Under the pieces are notes generated by a model. It was not told the origin of the DNA. It worked only from the letters and a program-made list of their open reading frames with translations, and searched no databases. A program made the position numbers and the translations under genes. 46,337 nucleotides of DNA from an uncultured Lachnospiraceae bacterium (GTDB lineage Bacteria; Bacillota; Clostridia; Lachnospirales; Lachnospiraceae), in NCBI GenBank assembly GCA_949076555.1, contig CARUOB010000017.1, forward strand, positions 1 to 46,337, in the 5' to 3' direction. Shown piece by piece: positions 24,242-34,163 of this stretch. Each line of letters starts with the position of its first letter. Positions within the stretch are counted from its first letter, which is position 1.

Positions 24242-25153
24242 ATGAGTAGTATCAGTAAAAAAAAGAAAAAAATATCCGGTATCCAAAAAAGGAACAATAT
24301 CAACTTTTATCTCTATATATCCCCTTGGCTGCTATTCTTTCTTGTGCTGACTGTCTATCCGATGTTCAAGTCTCTGACGCTTGCCTTCACTGACTCGGAT
24401 TTCAGCGGGAAGGGTAACTTCGTAGGCCTTGCTAACTTTATTCAGGCTTTCACCGTGGATGTGCAGGTTAAAGCAGCCTTTAAGAATACAATCTGCTATG
24501 TGCTGATGTATGTGCCCTTAAGCCTGATCCTCTCCTTCTTCCTCGGCTGGCTCTTAAGCCGCAAGGTGAAACTCTTAGGCTTATGGCGTACCGTTTTCTA
24601 TATGCCCTACATCACTTCCGGCGTTGCCGTGACGCTCCTTTGGGGGTGGATTTTTAACGGCACTTACGGCGTGATCAACTACGTCCTTTCCCTGTTTGGC
24701 ATCACAGGTCCTAACTGGCTGGGCGACAAACATCTGGCGCTGGGCTGTATCGTTATCATGTGCGTGTGGGCGCTGGGCAACCAGATCTTAATCATGTTGT
24801 CCGGCATACAGGACATTCCAAGTTCCTATTACGAAAGCGCCCAGATCGACGGCGCGAGCACACTTAGACAGGTATTTGCCATCACCCTGCCGCTGTCCAC
24901 GCCCACCATCTTCTTCAACCTGATCATCGGCGTGATCACGGCATTCCAGCTATTCAACCAGCCGTATATCCTGACCAACGGCGGCCCCGTTGACTCCACG
25001 CTGACCGTAGCCATGGTGATATTCCGGAATGCCTTCCAGTACGGCAAGATGGGCTACGCATCCTGCATCGCGTGGTGCCTGTTTATCGTCATCATGATCT
25101 TTACCGGCATCATCAACGCTACCCAGAAGAAATGGGTATTCTACGATAATTAA
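24242..25153 (+). CDS. Sugar ABC transporter permease (MalF/UgpA type)
   Basis: A 303-residue inner-membrane protein with six helices, the first at about residues 23-45 after a very basic start (MSSISKKKKKI). The EAA loop YYESAQIDGASTLRQVFAIT, which contacts the ATPase, lies near residue 200, and LPLSTPTIFF follows. AGGAGGT is 5 bases before the ATG at 24242. It pairs with the next permease, 25 bases downstream. Confidence 0.93.
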   Translation: MSSISKKKKKISGIQKRNNINFYLYISPWLLFFLVLTVYPMFKSLTLAFTDSDFSGKGNFVGLANFIQAFTVDVQVKAAFKNTICYVLMYVPLSLILSFFLGWLLSRKVKLLGLWRTVFYMPYITSGVAVTLLWGWIFNGTYGVINYVLSLFGITGPNWLGDKHLALGCIVIMCVWALGNQILIMLSGIQDIPSSYYESAQIDGASTLRQVFAITLPLSTPTIFFNLIIGVITAFQLFNQPYILTNGGPVDSTLTVAMVIFRNAFQYGKMGYASCIAWCLFIVIMIFTGIINATQKKWVFYDN

Positions 25154-25178
25154 GATGCAACCTGAAAGGAGCACAGAT

Positions 25179-26036
25179 ATGAACAAACGTCAAATGTCCA
25201 AGACAACCGCCAGACGGATCAGCATGACAATCACTTACCTGATTCTGATCGCCTGCGCAGTGGTATGTATTTTCCCGTTTTTCTGGATGCTGACTACCGC
25301 ATTCAAATCTACGGCGGAGGCTTACTCGTTCCCTCCCACCTTCTTTCCGAAAAAATGGCTTCTCTCCAATTTCTCGAACGGTCTGCAGGTGGCTGATTTC
25401 GCGCTGTTCACAAAGAACACAATTTTCCTTGTTCTGGTCAACACAGTCGCGACAGTGTTCTCCTCCGCGCTGGTAGCTTACGGCTTCGCCAGATTCCCTG
25501 CCACAGGCGCCAAATTCTGGTACACCTGCCTGATGGCGACCATGATGCTGCCCACACAGGTAACGCTGATTCCACAGTACCTTCTATATTTCAAGATGGG
25601 GCTGGTGGATACCTACTGGCCGTTGGTCATTCCTTCCCTGCTCGGCGGCGGCGCCTACAATATCTTCCTTTACAGGCAGTTTTTCCTCTCTCTGCCCAAG
25701 GAGCTAAACGAGGCCGCCACCATAGACGGCGCCAACTCTTTCCAGACTTTCATCTACATCATGCTGCCCGCCGTAAAGCCCATCTCCATGTGTGTAGGCG
25801 TTATGTCTCTGGTGTACAACTGGAATGATTTCTATCAGCCGTTAATCTACTTAAACGACACAAAGAAATTTACCGTGGCTATCGGCCTGCAGTTCCTAAA
25901 TTCTTCTATGGGAACTACCAAGATCGGACAGATGATGGCTGTGTCCCTGACTCTGACAATTCCTGTCCTGATCATCTTCTTTGTCTGCCAAAAGTACTTT
26001 GTGCAGGGTATTAAGATGTCCGGCATCAAAGGATAA
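25179..26036 (+). CDS. Sugar ABC transporter permease (MalG/UgpE type)
   Basis: A 285-residue membrane protein with six helices and the EAA loop LPKELNEAATIDGANSFQTF near residue 190, ending GIKMSGIKG as in the MalG group. AAGGAG lies 9 bases before the ATG at 25179. It is the last gene of the transporter unit, and a strong palindromic terminator follows at 26066-26110. Confidence 0.93.
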   Translation: MNKRQMSKTTARRISMTITYLILIACAVVCIFPFFWMLTTAFKSTAEAYSFPPTFFPKKWLLSNFSNGLQVADFALFTKNTIFLVLVNTVATVFSSALVAYGFARFPATGAKFWYTCLMATMMLPTQVTLIPQYLLYFKMGLVDTYWPLVIPSLLGGGAYNIFLYRQFFLSLPKELNEAATIDGANSFQTFIYIMLPAVKPISMCVGVMSLVYNWNDFYQPLIYLNDTKKFTVAIGLQFLNSSMGTTKIGQMMAVSLTLTIPVLIIFFVCQKYFVQGIKMSGIKG

Positions 26037-26065
26037 CCGGATTTCGCTCAGGTTATCAATCCGCA

Positions 26066-26110
26066 CATGAAAAACACCACTCCGCCAAAACGTGAGTGGT
26101 GTTTTTCATG
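26066..26110. terminator. Bidirectional terminator between permease and GH2
   Basis: A perfect 16-bp stem, CATGAAAAACACCACT (26066-26081) with its complement at 26095-26110, around a 13-base loop. A/T-runs in the stem give a U-tract in both directions, fitting the convergent transporter and GH2 genes. Confidence 0.9.
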
Positions 26111-26150
26111 TGGTCGGGCAGAACAAACCTGCCCTGCCCGTTTCGTTTTA

Positions 26151-28571
26151 TTACAAGCTGATCTCTACCGTGTCACAGCCCTCCGCCTTCACCTGGATAT
26201 GGATCTCGCCTTCCCCGACCGGGCGGACAGCGAGCAATGCTTTTCCGTAATAAGTCGTAAACGTACCTGCCATGAAACATTCCGTACTGAGTGGCGACGC
26301 GCTTCCAAATCCCTGCAGCGCCCCCGCGCCGCTGACAGAAACCTGTACTTCCCTGTCGCATACCGGCTTTAAAATTCCCTTTTCGTCAGTCAGGCTTACC
26401 ATAAAAAAGAGCAGGTCTTTTCCGCCCCTGCCGGACGCTCCGTTCTGGTCTTCCACCAGCAGACGCAGCGTATCGGAAGCCGTCTCCAGCGCATAGCGCC
26501 CTGTTTCCTTTCCTGCCCGGTACAAAACCGCCTCAATACGCCCCGGCTGATATACCGTGTCAAACACCGTGCTGTAAGCGTTGACATCGCCTTCGCTTAC
26601 CTGCGGCACGTTCTTTTTTCCCAGCGAGACGCCGTTCACGATCAGTTCCGCCTCGTCACCGACGCCGTACACTTCCACCTGTACCGGCTTTCCTTCGGCC
26701 CCGTCCCAGCTCCAGCTGGAAACAGAATCCGACCAGCTCCACGGTGACATGGCCACCTGCTGTCCGTACCATTTCGGATTTACCACCGCTATGTAAGGCG
26801 CCTGCCGCATGCCCGTCACACACTCCCTGTAATAGCTCTGTGTCCGCCTGGTTCCTGTAATATCTATGTCCCCGCAATTTGCCAGTTTATAGGGATATCC
26901 TTCGTAAAGTCCCTTGCCCTGCTGCCCCCGCAGCCCGTTTTTGCCAATTCCCGTCTCTCCCAGATAGTCCCAGGCAGTCCACGAGAAATCGCCGATGATC
27001 GCCGGGTTTTCCTGCATCATCTTCCAATTCTTTGCTATCGCTTTCGGGAACGTCTCACTTCCGGCGCAGATCCGGTTGGTAAATCTCTCCAGATCGATTA
27101 GCTGCTTGTCCTCCGCATAGTTATACCCCACAACATCCAGCACCTCGGAAAATTCACGTATTCTGTCAACTACCTGATCCCGGCACTGTATCTCTCCCAT
27201 CTGACTGATCATCTGGGACATTGTCTCATTGATCTCCTTTATATCTTCCTTCGTCGGATCTGTGACCGTCTTTCTCGACATCATCGTGCAGACCACGCTG
27301 TTCACGCCGCAGGTAACATAGCGGGAGCCATCCAGCCGACGGACTTCTGCCGCCATTTCCCGTCCGAGCTTTTGCCCGTCCAGATCGCCTAATTCCTTAA
27401 TCTCATTTCCTATAGAATACATGATTACGCTGGGATGATTGTAGGCACAGTCCACCATAGAAGCCATGCTCTGTTTCCAATCCTGTATAAAGGTGACGCC
27501 ATGATCCTCAGAAGTCTTGGAACGGTTCCACATATCGGACAGTTCATCCATAACAACCACACCATATCTGTCGCAGGCAGACATCAGTTCGTTGCTCATA
27601 GGATTATGGGAAAACCGAAGCGCGTTATAACCGGCTTCTTTCAACATGCGCACTTTCCTGTCCTCCGCCGCCGCATATGCCGCGCTTCCCACAACGCCGT
27701 TGTCATGGTGCACACATCCGCCGTACATCACTAAGGTTTTGCCATTGATGCGAAAGCCCCGGACGGGATCGAGCGCGAGCGTGCGGATACCAAACATAAA
27801 TTCCTCTTCGTCCAGTACCTTCTCCCCCTTCACCACGGAGGCTTTGCAGGTATACAGATTGGGCGTGTCCGTATCCCATAGTTTCGGCTCTTTGATATAA
27901 ATCCGGGCCGTCAGCTCTGCCCCGTCATTGCCATATACACTCACTCGTCTCCTGTCCACGGCTGCTATATCGCCCTCTGCGTCAAAAAGCGCAAGCACTG
28001 TCTCCACAGTTTCCGGCAGGAATCCACCATTGACCACACGAAGCGTCGCCTCCACGACTGCCATGGATTCGTCCGCCTCCTTTGTGCACAGCTTCACGCC
28101 GCCATGCGCAAAACGCAGCATATCCGACGTGATCAGATATACATTCCTGTAAATTCCGGCTCCCGTGTACCATCTCGAATCGTCTCCCGAACCCGCCTCG
28201 ACGACCACTTCGTTTTCCTCCCCGTATTGCAGATAGGGATAAATATCGACATAAAATCTTTCATAGCCGTTATGGCATCCGCCCGCGTAGTTTCCGTTTG
28301 CCATCACTCTCGCATTCCGATATACGCCGTCAAACTGCAGGCTCAGATATTGTCCCCTCAGTTCTTCCCCGACAAAAAACTTCTTGGCGTACAGCACCTT
28401 CACATTCGGAAAAAATCCTTTCGCCTTTCCGGGAATCTGCCCGGCATAGCGCTCCCTGCCGATCATGGCATCATGCGGCAGCGTGATTTCCTCTGACGGA
28501 AATACCTGACTGCTTCCCTCCACCGCCTGATACATAAAAGACCAGCCATCATTAAATAACTCTCTGCCCAT
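26151..28571 (-). CDS. GH2 family beta-glycosidase (beta-galactosidase-like)
   Basis: An 806-residue cytoplasmic enzyme (no signal peptide). Order: sugar-binding jelly roll (residues 1-150, DDSRWYTGAGIYRNVYL), immunoglobulin-like domain (to about 262), TIM barrel with acid/base Glu390 in MYSIGNEI and nucleophile Glu506 in CAGSETFP, then FSWTAWDYLGE and C-terminal beta domains of the DUF4982 type (KPVQVEVYGVGDEAELIVNG). That architecture is common in Bacteroides/Firmicutes beta-galactosidases, but beta-glucuronidase or another GH2 activity is possible. GGAGG lies 8 bases before the ATG at 28571. It is convergent with the transporter operon. Confidence 0.9.
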   Translation of the reverse strand: MGRELFNDGWSFMYQAVEGSSQVFPSEEITLPHDAMIGRERYAGQIPGKAKGFFPNVKVLYAKKFFVGEELRGQYLSLQFDGVYRNARVMANGNYAGGCHNGYERFYVDIYPYLQYGEENEVVVEAGSGDDSRWYTGAGIYRNVYLITSDMLRFAHGGVKLCTKEADESMAVVEATLRVVNGGFLPETVETVLALFDAEGDIAAVDRRRVSVYGNDGAELTARIYIKEPKLWDTDTPNLYTCKASVVKGEKVLDEEEFMFGIRTLALDPVRGFRINGKTLVMYGGCVHHDNGVVGSAAYAAAEDRKVRMLKEAGYNALRFSHNPMSNELMSACDRYGVVVMDELSDMWNRSKTSEDHGVTFIQDWKQSMASMVDCAYNHPSVIMYSIGNEIKELGDLDGQKLGREMAAEVRRLDGSRYVTCGVNSVVCTMMSRKTVTDPTKEDIKEINETMSQMISQMGEIQCRDQVVDRIREFSEVLDVVGYNYAEDKQLIDLERFTNRICAGSETFPKAIAKNWKMMQENPAIIGDFSWTAWDYLGETGIGKNGLRGQQGKGLYEGYPYKLANCGDIDITGTRRTQSYYRECVTGMRQAPYIAVVNPKWYGQQVAMSPWSWSDSVSSWSWDGAEGKPVQVEVYGVGDEAELIVNGVSLGKKNVPQVSEGDVNAYSTVFDTVYQPGRIEAVLYRAGKETGRYALETASDTLRLLVEDQNGASGRGGKDLLFFMVSLTDEKGILKPVCDREVQVSVSGAGALQGFGSASPLSTECFMAGTFTTYYGKALLAVRPVGEGEIHIQVKAEGCDTVEISL

Positions 28572-28812
28572 TGAACTGTCCTCCTGCCAGATTTAAATTT
28601 TATTAATTTTATTTTCAAAAAAGCGGCCTTTTCTTTCAATATCACATGCGGCAATAACATGGTAAACTGTGTCAAAAACGGACTCCTTTTTTTTGATTTT
28701 GCATCCCAGGCTCTCAATCAGGCAAAACGCGATTTGTTATTTCCGAAATCCGAAAAATATGCTACGATAAAACCAGAAAGTGACAAAGAGAAGTAAGGAG
28801 CAGCCACGCCCT

Positions 28813-29642
28813 ATGCCAAATAATTTCCTTGAACCTGTAAACAATTCTGATACACTTTGTGGCGGCGTACATATCCGCAATCCCTATACGAATTTGGTCG
28901 AATTTTACGAAATAAAGCGTCCCTATATCATCACGCGGGAATACTTTAATCTGACCGGCCTCGACGTGCGTATCGCCCAAATAGGGCCGGGCACCACAGG
29001 GAGTTCAAATATACTGCCGCAACCTCCGACCCTCTGCAAAACAGAAACCTGCACCAGCACAATTTCTTTGAAATCATGTTTGTGCTGAAAGGTTCTACGG
29101 TTCATCGGATCGAAGAGCAGAAATACATCTGCCATTCCGACCAGCCTTATCGTGCCCCGGCTGGAGGATTTATTGGCTAATATCATTCTGGAAACCAAAG
29201 AAATGGCGGCGGGTTCTTATCTGGCCGTGCAATCCATGATTGCCAAATTATTCCGGATCATGCTCGATCCGGCCATGTATCAGCATCGCCAAATTGCTGT
29301 GGGGGGGGAAATAAGAATGAATATCTATTTTCACAGATTCAGATGATCTTAGAAGAGCGCAAAGGACGGATCAGCCGCGAAGAGCTGGCCTCCATCCTAA
29401 ATTATGACGCCCATTATTTAAATCGGATTGTCAATCAGTCTATCGGCATGAGTCTGCTGGAATACGGCAGATTCTTTCTGTTGCGGGAAACCGCCCGGAT
29501 GCTGATCCAGACAGACGAAAATGTCTCCTCCGTCATGAATCAGCTTGGCGTGTCCAACCGCAGTTTCTTTTACCGTATCTTCAAAGAATGCTACGGCCTC
29601 ACCCCGAACGAATACCGCAGACATCTCGGCAAGAAACAATAA
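28813..29642 (+). pseudogene. Decayed AraC-family regulator
   Basis: Pieces of one AraC regulator in different frames. The N-terminus (MPNNFLEPVNNSD... to about 29000) continues in another frame as FKYTAATSDPLQNRNLHQHNF, EIMFVLKGSTVHRIEEQ (cupin) to about 29130. A further frame gives LEDLLANIILETKEMAAGSYL, and the C-terminal HTH domain (ILEERKGRISREELASIL to PNEYRRHLGKKQ) lies at 29343-29642. Breaks lie at about 29000, at about 29130-29160 (with some cupin/linker apparently deleted) and at a run of eight G at 29301-29308. The HTH block at 29343 could still be made as a fragment, but no ribosome site is obvious. It probably once controlled the GH2 gene or the GH112 locus. Confidence 0.8.
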
Positions 29643-29715
29643 CCTTTTGACCGCTGTTTCTACACCCAAATCCGCAAGTGACTACTTTAACATATAGTGA
29701 TAATCGTATAATATA

Positions 29716-29753
29716 AAAGAGGCTAATGCCGATATCGGTACAAAAGCCTCTTT
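29716..29753. terminator. Bidirectional terminator between AraC remnant and GH112
   Basis: AAAGAGGC (29716-29723) pairs with GCCTCTTT (29746-29753). The loop contains CCGATATCGG, itself a palindrome. T-rich flanks exist on both strands. Confidence 0.7.
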
Positions 29754-29780
29754 CATGTCCCTTCTATTTACCTATTGCTT

Positions 29781-31952
29781 TTAAATCTCATACCACTTTA
29801 TCTCATTGGCTTCCAGATCCAGCGGGAAGCTTTCCCCATCCCCCTTATATACGATGGTAGACTGTGGCACGTAGGTGTTGTTCACAACGCAGAACTTTCC
29901 GTTCTTAACATACGCGTGCACATCCACGTTGTAATTACTTGAAAACCACTGGTGAAGCTGGTTCTCACTGTGACTGCTCCACAGAACCGCCCTATAGAGA
30001 ATCCGGCTGTTGACAAAGCTGTAGGGAAGACCGGAAATATAGACACAGCGGCCTTTTCCATAGGCATTGACCGCCATTTGCACTTCCTTTTCTCTCTGAA
30101 CAAGAATCTGCGTTCCTTCCAGTGCATAGATACTCTTCTTTCCCTCACCAAAATCCACAGGTTCCTTACAGTCTTCCAGAATGAAATGATCCGGATGTTC
30201 CTTCCAGTTATATTTATCATACCCCAAAGTAAAGCCTGTCTCTTTTTCCACACCCAGGGCTGAAGCAAGCTGCAAAAACCGTCCCTGATAAGGATGACCG
30301 GAAGGCTCTCCTACACCGATAAGTCCACCGCCATTGTAAAGGAACTCCCGGATGGCCGATGACACAGCAGCGTCCTCCCAGACCATACCGCCGGTATGCG
30401 CCGTATCTGCATCCCCCACATTAATCAGCACATCTATCTCCTTTAACACCTGCGGATTTTCCCTAATCTCATCAAAGGATAGAAACTTCACGTCAAATGG
30501 CGCGCCCGACAGCGCTTCAATCACACCGGCATAGCTGTAATTCTGTTTCTGATAGAGTGCGTGATGCACCATATGACATCCCCAGGAACGCATACGCCCC
30601 CAGCAATTGAGTACCGCCACACGTTTCTGACAGAAAGCTTCCGTCCCACGGATATTGTCATAAAGTTCCCGAAACTCATTACATACGCTCTCCACATAAT
30701 CGATAAAATCCGGGAACTGGCAAGCCAGCTTTAAATATCCCCCGTAGCCAATCCGGTCAATGGGTTTTCGTAAAATCGCCCGGCGTGCTGTCACCCAGTT
30801 TTCCTTGGCTTCCTTCACCGGATCGCCGCCCGGCTTAAAGGTATCCGGGAAGAAATAAGGCAGAAAGCGTCCTTCCGTGTAAGGCACTCCCGGAATGTCC
30901 GCGATAAGGCGCAGTGTGGAACCATTGCCCACAGAACCTACCACGGCATCGATACCGGTAGTAGAAAACTCATCCATAAAAGGTTCCGTACCGATCCAAT
31001 GGTCTCCCAAGAACATCATGGCTTCTTTGCCCAGTTCATGCGTCAAATCCACCATTTCCTTTACCAGAGCCGCCACCTCCCGGCGCTGGAAAGCCATGAA
31101 ATCTTTATACTCTCTGCTCGGCTCCCGGTACTGATTATTATAATACCCCTGATCAATAATGTATTCCGGGCGGAAACGATATCCCGCCTCTTTCTCGAAC
31201 TGCTCCAGAATATAAGGAGAAACCGATGCGGAATAGCCATACCAGTCCACATACTTCTCCCGCTTTAACTCATCAAATATCAGCGTAAACTGATGGAAGA
31301 ATGTAGTATACCGGATCACATCCACATAAGGATGCTCTTCCACAAAGCGGCGCAGCCGTTTCATCGTATGTTCTCTTGTCTTCGGCTGGCGCACATCAAA
31401 AGTAATCTGGTGCTCAAAATCACTCCAGTCATTGACCACCGCATTGTACATGTGCACTGGGTCCCAAATCAGGTAAGCCAAAAAGCTAACCGTATATTCA
31501 TGCCATGGTTTGGGATTCGGCAAAACAACACAGCCACTCTCCTCTTCATACATCCATTCTTCCGGATCTACAGGACCCCCTTCTGTCCTGTCCATCACTT
31601 CCCACCAGCGCTTTTTGTCGTCTCTGGTGTTTACCGCTAATAATTCACGGCAGATCCCCGCCATGAGCGGAATCCGTAAAGGTTCCTCCTGTGCCGTATA
31701 AAATCCGGTCATAATATAGCATTGCTGCACTTCATCCGGATTCGCCTTTGCCCAGGCATTATCCTTTCTGGTGGTATAATAGGTAGAATACACCTTTGCA
31801 TTCACACCTTTTAACGCCTCCGGATAATCTGTTCCATCACAATCACGGATTGCATCCGCCCCCCACCGTTCCAGTAACTCCAGAGTTTCCGGTACCACGT
31901 CCACATCAGTGGGAATCGTAACACGGCCGCTCATGTCAATCTTCTTGTCCAT
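29781..31952 (-). CDS. lnpA: GH112 1,3-beta-galactosyl-N-acetylhexosamine phosphorylase
   Basis: A 723-residue phosphorylase that splits galacto-N-biose (Gal-beta-1,3-GalNAc) or lacto-N-biose (Gal-beta-1,3-GlcNAc) with phosphate, giving galactose 1-phosphate and the free HexNAc. The family opening GRVTIPTDVDVVPETLELL and the block GADAIRDCDGTDYP are clear. Asp317 in FLGDHWIGTEP aligns, I infer, with the catalytic Asp313 of the Bifidobacterium longum enzyme. Length fits the family and there is no signal peptide. GAGGTG precedes the ATG. It is the last gene of the unit with transporter genes 32025-35576. Specificity (GNB, LNB or both) cannot be read from sequence alone. Confidence 0.93.
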   Translation of the reverse strand: MDKKIDMSGRVTIPTDVDVVPETLELLERWGADAIRDCDGTDYPEALKGVNAKVYSTYYTTRKDNAWAKANPDEVQQCYIMTGFYTAQEEPLRIPLMAGICRELLAVNTRDDKKRWWEVMDRTEGGPVDPEEWMYEEESGCVVLPNPKPWHEYTVSFLAYLIWDPVHMYNAVVNDWSDFEHQITFDVRQPKTREHTMKRLRRFVEEHPYVDVIRYTTFFHQFTLIFDELKREKYVDWYGYSASVSPYILEQFEKEAGYRFRPEYIIDQGYYNNQYREPSREYKDFMAFQRREVAALVKEMVDLTHELGKEAMMFLGDHWIGTEPFMDEFSTTGIDAVVGSVGNGSTLRLIADIPGVPYTEGRFLPYFFPDTFKPGGDPVKEAKENWVTARRAILRKPIDRIGYGGYLKLACQFPDFIDYVESVCNEFRELYDNIRGTEAFCQKRVAVLNCWGRMRSWGCHMVHHALYQKQNYSYAGVIEALSGAPFDVKFLSFDEIRENPQVLKEIDVLINVGDADTAHTGGMVWEDAAVSSAIREFLYNGGGLIGVGEPSGHPYQGRFLQLASALGVEKETGFTLGYDKYNWKEHPDHFILEDCKEPVDFGEGKKSIYALEGTQILVQREKEVQMAVNAYGKGRCVYISGLPYSFVNSRILYRAVLWSSHSENQLHQWFSSNYNVDVHAYVKNGKFCVVNNTYVPQSTIVYKGDGESFPLDLEANEIKWYEI

Positions 31953-32024
31953 CTACAAACACCTCAGTAATTTATTTTATACCCTATACACCCCTCAACA
32001 GGGCCGTTACATTGTAACAAACCG

Positions 32025-32225
32025 TTATCGGCCTTTCGGATCTTCAAACGGCTTATTATAAATCATAATAGCCGTCAAAAGGAAAACCAGACCTATAATC
32101 ATCAAGATCAGTCCCATCATATCACCGGTCATCTTCCATCCGCCAATGACTAAGCCCAAGCCCGCTGCAAAAAGCACTGTAATAAGCCAAATCCGTAAAC
32201 CTACGTTCTCTTTCCAGAATTTCAT
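32025..32225 (-). CDS. Small two-helix membrane protein in the GNB/LNB operon
   Basis: A 66-residue protein starting MKFWKENVGLRIWL with two hydrophobic segments (about residues 12-29 and 36-56) around GGWKMTGDMMG and a polar C-terminus NKPFEDPKGR. It sits 9 bases after the second permease gene and before the GH112 gene, so it is surely cotranscribed. Similar tiny proteins accompany sugar ABC operons in Lachnospiraceae (recollection, not checked; possibly DUF6903). Its role is unknown; a small transporter-associated subunit is possible. Confidence 0.72.
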   Translation of the reverse strand: MKFWKENVGLRIWLITVLFAAGLGLVIGGWKMTGDMMGLILMIIGLVFLLTAIMIYNKPFEDPKGR

Positions 32226-32234
32226 ATTCTCACC

Positions 32235-33122
32235 TTACCCTTTCAGACCACCCAGTGTCATACCCTGAGTCAGCTTCTTCTGTACACAAATGTAGAGAAT
32301 CAGGGTCGGCAGCATAACCAGAACCAGACCTGCATAAAGCTGACCATACTGCGCCGCTGACTGCTGTGCCTGCGTCAACTGCATCAGTCCTACCGGAAGA
32401 GTCTTTCCGCCCTTTGGATCTGACAACAATGTCATCGCTATAATATACTCATTCCAGAAGGAAAGGAAGTTAAATAAAATCACGGTAATAATAGAAGGCT
32501 GCGCCATGGGGAAAATGATTTTCAGCATCGTCCTGCCGTAACCGGCCCCGTCAATGTAGGCAGCTTCCTCATAATCATGAGCCAGCGTAGAAAAATATCC
32601 TGACAAGAGATAAACGGTAAAAGGCAGCGCCGTAGACGCATACACAACTGCCAGCACAAAAATGTTATTGAGCAGAAGCCCCTTCCCCAATACGCCTCGT
32701 AAAAATTTGTCTCCGTCTACCAGCATCAGGAAGATCGGCACTACAATATAGTTCACATTGATGAACAGCCCACCCATAAAAGCCGCATTTAGAAATTTGC
32801 GTCCCCGAAACTCAAAACGGGACAGTGCATAAGCGGCAGGTAAAGCTACCACCAGAAGAATCGCCAGCGCCAATGCCGTTACCAGAACAGAGCTTAACAT
32901 ATATTCTCCCATTCTGGCTTTTCCCCAGGCATCAACAAAGTTCTGGATATAGAATCCTGCGGGGAGCGCCCATGGATTTCCATAAAACTCACTGTTTTCT
33001 TTCACAGATGCCATAAATACCCAGGCCACTGGTATAATAATGGTCACAGCCAAAGTTATCAAAGCTACATAGATAAACGCCTTATACAGCCGATCAGCCG
33101 ACGTATTTTTTGTCCGTTCCAT
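32235..33122 (-). CDS. Sugar ABC transporter permease (MalG type), GNB/LNB locus
   Basis: A 295-residue membrane protein with six helices and the EAA loop HDYEEAAYIDGAGYGRTMLKI near residue 190; the C-terminus GMTLGGLKG is typical of MalG-type permeases. AGGAGGGC precedes the start at 33122. It is 12 bases downstream of its partner permease. The presumed substrate is galacto-N-biose/lacto-N-biose, from the GH112 gene in the same unit. Confidence 0.92.
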   Translation of the reverse strand: MERTKNTSADRLYKAFIYVALITLAVTIIIPVAWVFMASVKENSEFYGNPWALPAGFYIQNFVDAWGKARMGEYMLSSVLVTALALAILLVVALPAAYALSRFEFRGRKFLNAAFMGGLFINVNYIVVPIFLMLVDGDKFLRGVLGKGLLLNNIFVLAVVYASTALPFTVYLLSGYFSTLAHDYEEAAYIDGAGYGRTMLKIIFPMAQPSIITVILFNFLSFWNEYIIAMTLLSDPKGGKTLPVGLMQLTQAQQSAAQYGQLYAGLVLVMLPTLILYICVQKKLTQGMTLGGLKG

Positions 33123-33134
33123 AGACTGCCCTCC

Positions 33135-34022
33135 TTAAAATTCCAGCGGTTCCCGTTTGGTAACCACATTGACCACCGCCGATAGTCCAAATGAGAAAAT
33201 AAACACCAACGCACCGATAGCCATTCCATAACCATAGGAAGAATTGGTATATGCCTGCTTATACATATAGGACAACGCCACCTCGGATGCCCCGTTCGGC
33301 CCGCCGGAAGTCATAGCCTTTACAAACAGAAATGCCATGTTAATCGTACTGATAATAAAGAATGTCAGCGTTGTACGGATATTTGTCCAAATCAGCGGAA
33401 GTGTAATCTGGAAAAACTGCGTAACCCGGCCGGCGCCATCCAATCCTGCACTCTCATACAAACTCTGCGGAACACTGGCCATGGAAGCCATATACATAAC
33501 CATGTAATAGCCGATTGCCTGCCACACCATGGCAATAATCAAACTGATCATTACCATATCCTCTCCCTTCCACAAAACCGCAACGGTTTTTCCGCTAAAC
33601 AGGGATAAGAGGCTGTTCAAAGTACCATTGTTCGTGTCGTAAATAGCACTGAAAATTGCTGAAATAACCACGACTGACAAAATATTGGGGATATAAAATA
33701 TAATCCGCAAAAAATTCTGCCCTTTGATCTTTTCTCTGGTCAGTATAGCAGCGAACACCAACGCAAATGCGAAAGTTACAATGGTCACCACCACAATCAG
33801 CAAAATTGTATTCTGCATGGAGCGGATAAAGTTTGTGTCACTCATCAAACGGATAAAGTTTTGCAATCCCACAAAATCTTCCTTTGTGGAATAAGCACTA
33901 CGCTGAAACAGAGACATCCTGAAAACGTTAAGCGTAGGAATGATCATGAAAACAACAAACAATATCACCGCGGGCGCCACACAAAGAAAGATAAATCCAT
34001 TGCGGCCGGAACGTTTCTTCAT
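33135..34022 (-). CDS. Sugar ABC transporter permease (MalF type), GNB/LNB locus
   Basis: A 295-residue membrane protein with six helices; the start MKKRSGRNGFIFLCVAPAV places helix 1 at residues 9-30. The EAA loop is SLYESAGLDGAGRVTQFFQI near residue 190. AGGAG precedes the ATG at 34022. It follows the binding-protein gene after a 140-base gap containing a terminator-like hairpin. No ATPase gene is linked. Confidence 0.92.
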   Translation of the reverse strand: MKKRSGRNGFIFLCVAPAVILFVVFMIIPTLNVFRMSLFQRSAYSTKEDFVGLQNFIRLMSDTNFIRSMQNTILLIVVVTIVTFAFALVFAAILTREKIKGQNFLRIIFYIPNILSVVVISAIFSAIYDTNNGTLNSLLSLFSGKTVAVLWKGEDMVMISLIIAMVWQAIGYYMVMYMASMASVPQSLYESAGLDGAGRVTQFFQITLPLIWTNIRTTLTFFIISTINMAFLFVKAMTSGGPNGASEVALSYMYKQAYTNSSYGYGMAIGALVFIFSFGLSAVVNVVTKREPLEF

Positions 34023-34092
34023 ACGTCAGAACTCCTTTCCTGGCAATCCATGTCTTTGGGTACCCTTATCCCTCAGAACATTTCCTGCTTTT

Positions 34093-34128
34093 AAAAAACG
34101 GCGGTAAGCAGCCCTGCCACCGCCGTTT
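34093..34128 (-). terminator. Attenuator hairpin after GNB/LNB binding protein gene
   Basis: On the minus strand AAACGGCGGT and ACCGCCGTTT form a perfect 10-bp stem with a 13-base loop, running directly into TTTTTT. It should stop most transcripts after the binding protein and let some read into the permeases. Confidence 0.85.
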
Positions 34129-34163
34129 CTCTATTCATTTACAAACTTTACTACTATTTCAAA

